From Alloprevotella tannerae (lineage in GTDB: Bacteria > Bacteroidota > Bacteroidia > Bacteroidales > Bacteroidaceae), in the NCBI GenBank assembly GCA_015259125.1, contig JABZGR010000045.1:1-11193 (forward strand): 11,193 bases of DNA, written 5' to 3'. A program made the translations under genes and the position numbers. Positions 5,710-11,193 of this stretch are shown here, one piece after another (the stretch's first letter is position 1; the number at the start of each line of letters is the position of its first letter). Below the pieces are notes generated by a model, which did no database searches, was not told the origin of the DNA, and was given only the letters and a program-made list of their open reading frames with translations.

Positions 5710-8700
5710 TTATACTTTTTCTATTTTAATGCGTACTTGGCGGCCATCAAAGTCCATCTCTTCGCCTTCTGCCAGAGCCTCAACGATAGAGAAATTGTCA
5801 GCCAATACTTGTCCACAAATATAATCTCCAAAGGCCTCTACAGCCTCAGCCAATTCGCTTTGGCGCGCCATCGTTACTTGTATGTGGTCCGTAATCTCAA
5901 AGCCGCTGTCCTTACGATAAGCCTGAATGCGCTTCACAATCTCGCGCGCCAAGCCTTCACGGCGCAAGTCGTCGTCAAGTTCTAAGTCGAGCGCAACGGT
6001 CAAAGTGCCTTCATTGGCAACCGTCCAACCGGGAATATCCTCGCTAACAATCTCAACAGATTCTTTTTCAATCGTTGCCGGTCCGTCGGCTAAGGTGAGC
6101 GTCAAACTTCCTTCTTGCTCCAAGCGGGCAATATCGGCTTGCGACAAAGCGCCTACGGCCTCGGCCACAGCTTTCATTCGTTTGCCAAACTGCTTACCCA
6201 TCACGCGGAAGTTGCACTTCACGGTCTTCTCGAGCAAATCGCCTTCGACAAAGACTAATTCCTTCACATTAACCTCATCTAAGATCAGTTGCTGCACGGC
6301 TTCAATCGCAGCGCGCTGACTTGCGTCAGTAGCAGGAATAGAGATGCGGCGCAGGGGTTGGCGAACGATGATATGTTCTTTCTTACGCAGCGAGAGTACC
6401 ATCGAAGTAATCTTCTGCGCCATTTCCATACGATTCTCCAAGTCAATATCAACTAAAGTCTGATCGCAGACGGGGAAATTTTCGAGGTGAACGCTTTCCA
6501 AACCTTCGCCGGTCGGCGCTGTCAGGTCGCGATAGAGGCGATCAGCAAAGAAGGGAGCAATCGGCGCCATCAGTTTGCAGGTCGTCAAGAGGCAAACGTA
6601 GAGCGTTTGATAAGCGCTCAACTTATCCTCCGTCATCATGCCGGCCCAGAAGCGTTTACGATTCAAGCGCACATACCAATTAGACAAGTTGTCGGCGATG
6701 AAAGTATTGATCAAGCGCCCTGCTTTCGTCGGCTCATAATCGTCCAAAGCTGCCGTCACTTCTGCCACCATCGTATTGAGTTCACTCAGTATCCAACGAT
6801 CAATTTCGGGGCGCTTATTAAATGCTACTTGCGGTGCGTGCGCATCGAAGTCGTCAACGTTGGCATACATGGCAAAGAAAGAGTAAGTCTGATAAAGCTT
6901 GCCGAAGAAGGTGCGAGATACTTCCTTGATGCCCTCTTCATCAAACTTCAAATTGTCCCACGGCGAAGCATTGGTAATCATATACCAGCGCAAGGGGTCA
7001 GAGCCATATTTCGCAATCGTCTCAAACGGATCTATCGCATTGCCGAGGCGCTTCGACATTTTATTACCGTTCTTATCCAAGACAAGGCCGTTAGAGATCA
7101 CATTCTTGAAGGAAACAGAATCGAAGATCATCGTTGCAATAGCGTGGAGCGTAAAGAACCAGCCGCGCGTTTGATCAACGCCTTCAGCGATGAAGTCGGC
7201 GGGGAAGCAGCGACCGCTCTCCACCTCTTCTTTGTGCTCGAAAGGATAGTGTTGTTGTGCAAAGGGCATTGCACCTGAATCGAACCAAACGTCGATCAAA
7301 TCGCTTTCGCGGTGAAGCGGCTTGCCCGTCTCCGAAACTAAAACAATCTCGTCTACATAAGGACGGTGCAGATCTATCTTATGGTAGTTCTCCTCACTGT
7401 AATCGCCGGGCGTGAAGCCTTTTTCCTTAAGCGGGTTAGACGTCATAACGCCGGCAGCCACACTCTTCTCGATCTCGTCATAGAGTTCTGCGATGCTACC
7501 GATGCAGATCACCTCATCGTCGTCATTGCGCCATACCGGAAGCGGCGTGCCCCAGAAGCGACTGCGACTCAAATTCCAATCGTTCAAGTTTTCGAGCCAT
7601 TTCCCAAAGCGGCCGGAGCCTGTCGAAGCCGGCTTCCACTTAATCGTTTCGTTCAATTCGGACATCCGCTCCTTAGCCGCAGTACTCCGAATAAACCAGC
7701 TATCCAAAGGATAATACAAGACAGGCTTATCCGTGCGCCAGCAGTGTGGATAACTATGTGCGTGCTTGGCAATATTAAATGCCTTGCCCGCTTGCTTCAT
7801 ATCCATACAGATCGATACGTCGAGCGTTTCGTCTTTGTCGGTCAGCGTACTATCGTAAGCATTCTTCACGTAGCGGCCGGCGTAAGGGCCATAGGCCTCT
7901 ACGTTAACGTGAGTCTTCACAAACTCCTCGTCCAAGTCTTCCAAGCGGAAGAAGCGGCCTTGCAGATCGACCATCGGCGCAAACTTTCCTTTCTTCGTAA
8001 TCATTTGCAATCCGGGGACGCCGGCCTTCTTCGCCACAAGTGCGTCGTCTGCACCAAAGGTCGGTGCGATATGCACAATACCCGTACCATCTTCCGTACT
8101 TACATAGTCGCCTAAGATGACGCGGAAAGGTTCACCCTCGCCATAAGGGCGAACGTAGGGGAAGAGTTGCTCATAGTGCATATTTTCAAGCTCGCTTCCC
8201 GTCCAGCGACCTATTACGCGATAAGGCAATATCTTATCGCCTTTCTTGTAGGCCTCCATATCGGCCGTAGCACCTTCAGGATTGAAGTAAGCACTTAAGC
8301 GCGCCTCAGCCATCACAACAGAAATCTTATCGCCCGTATAAGGATTATAAGTCTGCACGCAGACATAATCAATCTTCGGACCAACGCAAAGCGCCGTATT
8401 GCTGGCAAGCGTCCACGGCGTAGTCGTCCAAGCAATAAAATAGGGCTTGCCCCAAGCCGTCATCTCGGGTTTGGGGTCGCAAATCGCAAACTGTGCAACG
8501 ACCGTCGTATCTTTCACGTCGCGGTAGCAACCGGGCAAGTTCAATTCGTGACTGGACAAACCCGTGCCGGCAGCCGGTGAATAGGGCTGAATCGTATAGC
8601 CCTTATAAAGCAAGCCCTTCTTATGGAGTTCTTTCAAGAGCCACCAAAGGGTCTCGATATAACTGGTTTCATACGTGATATATGGGTGCTTCATATCTAC

Positions 8701-9123
8701 CCAATAGCCCATCTTGTCGGTGAGGTCTTCCCATTCGCGGGTAAACTTCATCACGTTCTTACGGCATTGGGCATTGTATTCTCCGATGCTGATCTTCTTA
8801 CCAATGTCTACTTTCGTAATACCCAAATCCTTCTCCACGCCCAACTCTACAGGGAGGCCGTGCGTATCCCATCCGGCCTTGCGCTCCACGCGATAACCTT
8901 GCATCGTCTTATAACGGCAGAAAAGGTCTTTGATCGTACGAGCCATCACGTGATGGATGCCGGGATGGCCGTTAGCCGAGGGAGGGCCATCATAAAAGAC
9001 ATAGTCGGGTTTTCCCTCGCGGGAGCTTATGCTTTTGTGAAAAAGGTCTTGTTGCAGCCAATCGGCTAAAACTTCCTCATTCACTTTAGATAGGTCTAAA
9101 TTGGGGCGTTCCGTAAACTTCAT
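5710..9123 (-). CDS. ileS: Isoleucyl-tRNA synthetase, type 2-like, with GIHH in place of HIGH
   Basis: 1137 residues. Cytoplasmic class I enzyme that charges tRNA-Ile with isoleucine and removes misactivated valine. The Rossmann core opens with DGPPSANGHPGIHH (HIGH position = GIHH, residues 55-58) and RKAGWDTHGLPVE (81-93). The CP1 editing domain shows WTTTPWTLASN (232-242) and GTGIVHIAPTFGADD (346-360). Then come WFIRST (476-481), DVWFDSGAMPF (611-621), AEGVDQTRGWF (646-656) and KMSKR (688-692). The anticodon-binding domain includes NLSNWYVRLNRKRFW (812-826). The C-terminal part has RQPLRRI and the KCNFRVMGKQFGKRMK stretch (969-984), with no terminal zinc cysteines. Length, KMSKR and C-terminus fit the eukaryote-like type 2 enzyme. 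The ATG at 9123 is chosen because the frame upstream to 9201 overlaps the promoter. First gene of the operon. Confidence 0.97.
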   Translation of the reverse strand: MKFTERPNLDLSKVNEEVLADWLQQDLFHKSISSREGKPDYVFYDGPPSANGHPGIHHVMARTIKDLFCRYKTMQGYRVERKAGWDTHGLPVELGVEKDLGITKVDIGKKISIGEYNAQCRKNVMKFTREWEDLTDKMGYWVDMKHPYITYETSYIETLWWLLKELHKKGLLYKGYTIQPYSPAAGTGLSSHELNLPGCYRDVKDTTVVAQFAICDPKPEMTAWGKPYFIAWTTTPWTLASNTALCVGPKIDYVCVQTYNPYTGDKISVVMAEARLSAYFNPEGATADMEAYKKGDKILPYRVIGRWTGSELENMHYEQLFPYVRPYGEGEPFRVILGDYVSTEDGTGIVHIAPTFGADDALVAKKAGVPGLQMITKKGKFAPMVDLQGRFFRLEDLDEEFVKTHVNVEAYGPYAGRYVKNAYDSTLTDKDETLDVSICMDMKQAGKAFNIAKHAHSYPHCWRTDKPVLYYPLDSWFIRSTAAKERMSELNETIKWKPASTGSGRFGKWLENLNDWNLSRSRFWGTPLPVWRNDDDEVICIGSIAELYDEIEKSVAAGVMTSNPLKEKGFTPGDYSEENYHKIDLHRPYVDEIVLVSETGKPLHRESDLIDVWFDSGAMPFAQQHYPFEHKEEVESGRCFPADFIAEGVDQTRGWFFTLHAIATMIFDSVSFKNVISNGLVLDKNGNKMSKRLGNAIDPFETIAKYGSDPLRWYMITNASPWDNLKFDEEGIKEVSRTFFGKLYQTYSFFAMYANVDDFDAHAPQVAFNKRPEIDRWILSELNTMVAEVTAALDDYEPTKAGRLINTFIADNLSNWYVRLNRKRFWAGMMTEDKLSAYQTLYVCLLTTCKLMAPIAPFFADRLYRDLTAPTGEGLESVHLENFPVCDQTLVDIDLENRMEMAQKITSMVLSLRKKEHIIVRQPLRRISIPATDASQRAAIEAVQQLILDEVNVKELVFVEGDLLEKTVKCNFRVMGKQFGKRMKAVAEAVGALSQADIARLEQEGSLTLTLADGPATIEKESVEIVSEDIPGWTVANEGTLTVALDLELDDDLRREGLAREIVKRIQAYRKDSGFEITDHIQVTMARQSELAEAVEAFGDYICGQVLADNFSIVEALAEGEEMDFDGRQVRIKIEKV

Positions 9124-9159
9124 ACAGCTGTTTATTTTTCGTCTAATAATAATAGTGTG

Positions 9160-9190
9160 CAAAGATAGCGTAAGGGCGGAGTATTGCAAA
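9160..9190 (-). promoter_or_regulatory. Promoter of the ileS operon
   Basis: Read on the minus strand: TTTG (9190-9187), a 19-base spacer, and TATCTTTG (9167-9160), a full match to the Bacteroidetes sigma consensus TTTG/TAnnTTTG. Transcription would start near 9153, leaving a leader of about 30 nt before the ileS ATG at 9123. No other comparably good promoter was found further down, so the four following genes probably depend on it. Confidence 0.8.
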
Positions 9191-9396
9191 ACAAAACGCA
9201 TTCTTTTTCAAGCTAAAGGAGTGAGCGATGGCATCCTAAGAAAGCATCAAGAAGTCCCAAAGAGCGCCAATCATCTAAAGACTTTCACGAAGCTGATTAT
9301 ACAAGGATCAGGCAAAGGCCCTCGGACAGCTTAGCGCGATGCGCTTCAATGCGTCGCAACCGGCAAGATCCTTTCAAAAAAAACGGCCGAATAAAC
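9191..9396. other. Gene-free spacer between the ileS promoter and the paralogue-array terminator
   Basis: No convincing coding sequence or RNA gene is seen on either strand. A small palindrome (AGCGC-GAT-GCGCT, about 9332-9344) and a second GC palindrome with an A-run (AAAAAAAACGGCCG at 9376-9389, reading as CGGCCG plus T8 on the minus strand) may back up the terminator next to it. Confidence 0.4.
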
Positions 9397-9426
9397 AAAA
9401 AAAGGCAAAAGACCATTCCCTTTGCC
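9397..9426 (-). terminator. Rho-independent terminator of the tandem paralogue genes
   Basis: On the minus strand an 8-bp stem (GGCAAAGG pairing with CTTTTGCC, one G-U pair) with a 7-nt loop is followed directly by seven T residues (plus-strand A7 at 9397-9403). It lies about 70 bases after the stop of the 256-residue gene and should insulate the ileS promoter from upstream transcription. Confidence 0.8.
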
Positions 9427-9443
9427 ACACCATTATTATATAT

Positions 9444-9476
9444 AGGCGGTCGAGAAATCTTGCTCCCCGACCGCCT
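9444..9476 (-). terminator. Additional stem-loop after the 256-residue gene
   Basis: A perfect 9-bp inverted repeat (AGGCGGTCG at 9444-9452, CGACCGCCT at 9468-9476) encloses a 15-nt loop, 17 bases past the stop codon. The minus-strand tail is ATATATAATAAT, AT-rich but not a T run. It may act together with the following terminator or protect the mRNA 3' end. Confidence 0.5.
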
Positions 9477-9493
9477 TAAAAAGATCTATGTTA

Positions 9494-10264
9494 CTATCGT
9501 ATATACTTCTTCCCATTCACGATATAGACGCCGCGTTGCGGAATGGCCTGCAAGCGCCGGCCGCTCAAGTCGTAAATGGCATCGTTTTTAATAGGATTCA
9601 CTTGGGGCGTCGTAAGACCTGTTATTTCTCTATGATAAATAACTTCATCTCCCACCACACAAGTCTCTAATAGGAAAAAGCCTGATCCTTTCCGCAAAGC
9701 ATTATGATACGTATGGCGAAAGAAAGGATGTATGGAACTTCCTATACTTTCAGTCCATATATCTTTTGCATTCTCAAATGAGTAGCGATCGCCATAATCT
9801 ACAACTATTTGACGATAACGATGCCCGCTATTCTCCAGCTCTTCTACTTTATTCACAACAGTAGGCCCTATAAGCGGATTTTTCGCCTCAAACTGCGCCT
9901 GACTGCTATACTCAAAAATATCATAGAAAAAGAGCGAATCGCCTACTTTGACATTGAAATCATAAAGTAAAGCATCAGTCTGTGCACCAACATAAGGACG
10001 GAAATAGACGCACTTATTTTCCTCGCGCACTAAGATCCAATACCTTTCCAAGTTTGTCCCTTCATAAACCTTCTTCCAAGTTTTGCCCTCAATTATGGTA
10101 TCGCCCGCCATCTTATAGGAAATATAAGCGGCCGGAGATTGTGAAGAGGCAGATATTCTCACAATTCTCCAACTCTTCCCCTCTTCCACGAAAGGACGAT
10201 AATCCTGCGCCGCGGCGCGAAAGCCCAAGAGCGCTAAAGCGATGATAAGTAAAACGTTTTTCAT
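9494..10264 (-). CDS. Exported protein with T9SS-like C-terminal tail (paralogue A)
   Basis: 256 residues. Residues 1-19 are a signal peptide (MKNVLLIIALALLGFRAAA, cut before Q20) without a lipobox. The mature part opens YRPFVEEGKSWRIV and carries GDTIIEGKTWKKVY and LVREENK.VYF.PY..., then YDFNVKVGDS, a pattern I recall from many Bacteroidales surface proteins of unknown role. The C-terminus (about 229-256, IYDLSGRRLQAIP followed by GVYIVNGKKYIR) resembles the last strands of a T9SS type A sorting domain in the short form common in Prevotellaceae, so export beyond the outer membrane is likely but not certain. Full-length homologue of the adjacent 271-residue protein. The two 5' ends and two 3' ends are nearly identical in DNA while the middles differ widely. 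No enzymatic motif is seen, and the function is unknown. Confidence 0.9.
   Translation of the reverse strand: MKNVLLIIALALLGFRAAAQDYRPFVEEGKSWRIVRISASSQSPAAYISYKMAGDTIIEGKTWKKVYEGTNLERYWILVREENKCVYFRPYVGAQTDALLYDFNVKVGDSLFFYDIFEYSSQAQFEAKNPLIGPTVVNKVEELENSGHRYRQIVVDYGDRYSFENAKDIWTESIGSSIHPFFRHTYHNALRKGSGFFLLETCVVGDEVIYHREITGLTTPQVNPIKNDAIYDLSGRRLQAIPQRGVYIVNGKKYIR
9497..9576 (-). repeat. 3'-end direct repeat, copy 1
   Basis: These 80 bases, encoding the C-terminal tail of paralogue A, match 10345-10424 with four mismatches. Identity stops abruptly upstream in each gene (around AAATGG versus AAACAG). Confidence 0.9.
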
Positions 10265-10300
10265 AAAGCCATCTTATTTAATGGGTATAGGTTGTCGGCT
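10205..10300 (-). repeat. 5'-end direct repeat, copy 1 (upstream region plus signal peptide)
   Basis: These 96 bases cover 36 bases upstream of the paralogue A ATG and the first 20 codons. They match 11098-11193 with two mismatches (C/G in codon 13 and G/A at 10290 versus 11183). The non-coding part is as well conserved as the coding part. Confidence 0.92.
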
Positions 10301-10334
10301 TGACTTTGTTTTGGCGGCAAAGCCAAGCCGACAA
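10292..10334 (-). promoter_or_regulatory. Long hairpin between the two paralogue genes
   Basis: A 17-bp stem (10292-10308 against 10318-10334) with one mismatch that becomes a G-U pair on the minus-strand RNA and a 9-nt loop. It begins eight bases after the stop of paralogue B and ends 27 bases before the ATG of paralogue A. No U-tract follows on either strand, so termination is doubtful; RNA processing or partial attenuation is possible. One arm lies in the repeated segment and reappears at 11185-11193, where the window ends. Confidence 0.6.
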
Positions 10335-10341
10335 GTATTCG

Positions 10342-11157
10342 TTATCGTACATACTTCTTCCCATTCACGATATAGACGCCGCGCTGCGGGATGGCCTGCA
10401 AGCGCCGGCCGCTTAAGTCGTAAACAGCCGCCTTATCGGTCGCATCAAGCTTTGGCGCAGTAATGCCGCTCAAGTCGTGATGATACAAAATTTCATCGCC
10501 AACTGAACATTCCTCTAAGACGTATTGGCGTGAACCAATGAGCCAAGTGGTGGTGATAGCGTGCTCAAAGGCATTGCCCGTGCTCCCCAGACATTCAATC
10601 CAGGCTTCTCTGGCATATCCAATTTCAACACTCTTATTATAGTCTTCCGGATCGTCGTAATTATAAGTCCACTCTCGATACAGATTATAGCTACGATAGG
10701 CGTGGCCGGTATTCTCTATCACTTCATTGGTAGCTACGACGGCAACAGAATCCCAATTACGACACTGCCTTTCATAATTCTCTGCCGTATCTCCATTATA
10801 GAACTCGCGAATATCACGATAAGCGACCGTATCGCCCACAGCAACATTAAAATCATACATCAACTCTTCGCGCCCGGGATAAGGGGCGTAATAGACACGC
10901 TTGTTTTCTTCGCGCACCAAGAAGTCAAACTTACTGGAGGAGGTGTGATATACTTTCTTCCAAGTCTTACCGGCCACGATGGTATCACCTTTCATAAAGT
11001 AATATTCGTGTTCTACGGGATACGTCGGGTCATCATTTAGCGGAATGAGGGAGGCTACCCGCCACGTCTTTCCCTCTTCTACGAAAGGGCGATATTGCTG
11101 CGCCGCGGCGCGAAAGCCGAAGAGCGCTAAAGCGATGATAAGTAAAACGTTTTTCAT
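10342..11157 (-). CDS. Exported protein with T9SS-like C-terminal tail (paralogue B)
   Basis: 271 residues. The signal peptide (MKNVLLIIALALFGFRAAA, then Q20) differs from that of paralogue A at one position. The mature part opens YRPFVEEGKTWRVA and shares GDTIVAGKTWKKVY, LVREENKRVYY.PY, YDFNVAVGDT, a TGHAYR block, an AWIECLGS block (paralogue A: IWTESIGS) and VGDEILYHHDLSGITAP. The tail (about 243-271, VYDLSGRRLQAIP followed by GVYIVNGKKYVR) is the same T9SS-like ending. The middle holds insertions relative to paralogue A (for example the RQCRNWDSV region and the YNYDDPEDYNKS region). No catalytic motif is visible. Same orientation as paralogue A with 77 bases between them, so they may be co-transcribed. 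The function is unknown; a secreted or surface protein is the safest reading. Confidence 0.9.
   Translation of the reverse strand: MKNVLLIIALALFGFRAAAQQYRPFVEEGKTWRVASLIPLNDDPTYPVEHEYYFMKGDTIVAGKTWKKVYHTSSSKFDFLVREENKRVYYAPYPGREELMYDFNVAVGDTVAYRDIREFYNGDTAENYERQCRNWDSVAVVATNEVIENTGHAYRSYNLYREWTYNYDDPEDYNKSVEIGYAREAWIECLGSTGNAFEHAITTTWLIGSRQYVLEECSVGDEILYHHDLSGITAPKLDATDKAAVYDLSGRRLQAIPQRGVYIVNGKKYVR
10345..10424 (-). repeat. 3'-end direct repeat, copy 2
   Basis: Second copy of the 80-base segment at 9497-9576, encoding the C-terminal tail of paralogue B. There are four mismatches, only one of which changes the protein (Val for Ile next to the last residue). Confidence 0.9.
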
Positions 11158-11193
11158 AAAGCCATCTTATTTAATGGGTATAAGTTGTCGGCT
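11098..11193 (-). repeat. 5'-end direct repeat, copy 2, running to the window edge
   Basis: Second copy of the 96-base segment at 10205-10300. Homology is still unbroken at the last base of the window, inside the left arm of the intergenic hairpin, so the repeat unit very probably extends beyond and may include another paralogue. Confidence 0.88.

Noticed and set aside
6487..8115. Long open frames on the plus strand opposite ileS (263 and 249 codons)
   Set aside because: They mirror the ileS codons, contain no recognisable domain, and have no promoter or coding-like composition of their own.
9124..9201. 26-residue N-terminal extension of IleRS from the ATG at 9201
   Set aside because: It overlaps the -33/-7 promoter at 9160-9190 and adds a non-family segment; ATG 9123 gives the normal IleRS opening MKFTERPNLDLS.
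9101..9334. 77-codon plus-strand ORF upstream of ileS
   Set aside because: It runs over the ileS start and promoter and lacks family features or a start signal.

Overview
The window looks like a chromosomal segment of a Bacteroidales bacterium, most likely Prevotellaceae or a close relative. The evidence is the core order ileS, DksA/TraR-like gene, lspA, DUF4296 lipoprotein; Bacteroidetes-type promoters (TTTG, a spacer of about 19-20, then TAnnTTTG) with no strong Shine-Dalgarno sites; BspA-like leucine-rich repeats; and C-terminal tails of the type IX secretion (T9SS) kind. The species assignment is inference.

Left part, plus strand (1-3167). The 3' portion of a BspA-like LRR surface protein with a T9SS sorting domain runs off the left edge and ends in a stem-loop. 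A 567-base gap follows, holding one good promoter and a leader of about 230 nt. Next is a 379-residue exported protein of unknown function with two similar beta-rich halves, closed by a strong rho-independent terminator.

Central part, minus strand (9190 down to 3312). One probable operon reads ileS, DksA/TraR-like regulator, lspA, DUF4296 lipoprotein, then a 77-residue small protein. A clear promoter lies 37 bases upstream of the ileS ATG and fixes that start. A long hairpin sits between ileS and the regulator gene. The operon joins translation (isoleucyl-tRNA synthetase), a probable RNA-polymerase secondary-channel regulator without its zinc ligands, and lipoprotein maturation; the lipoprotein next to lspA is a plausible LspA substrate. 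IleRS carries GIHH in place of the class I HIGH signature.

Right part, minus strand (11193 down to 9397). Two tandem paralogues encode small exported proteins with T9SS-like tails. Their first and last 80-96 bases are almost identical in DNA while the middles have diverged, and the repeated upstream segment continues to the window edge, so a longer array is possible. A U-tract terminator separates them from ileS.

I saw no tRNA, rRNA, CRISPR array, insertion sequence or phage gene. No clearly new multi-gene system is visible. The most notable items are the altered IleRS motif, the zinc-less DksA-like protein and the mosaic tandem paralogues.
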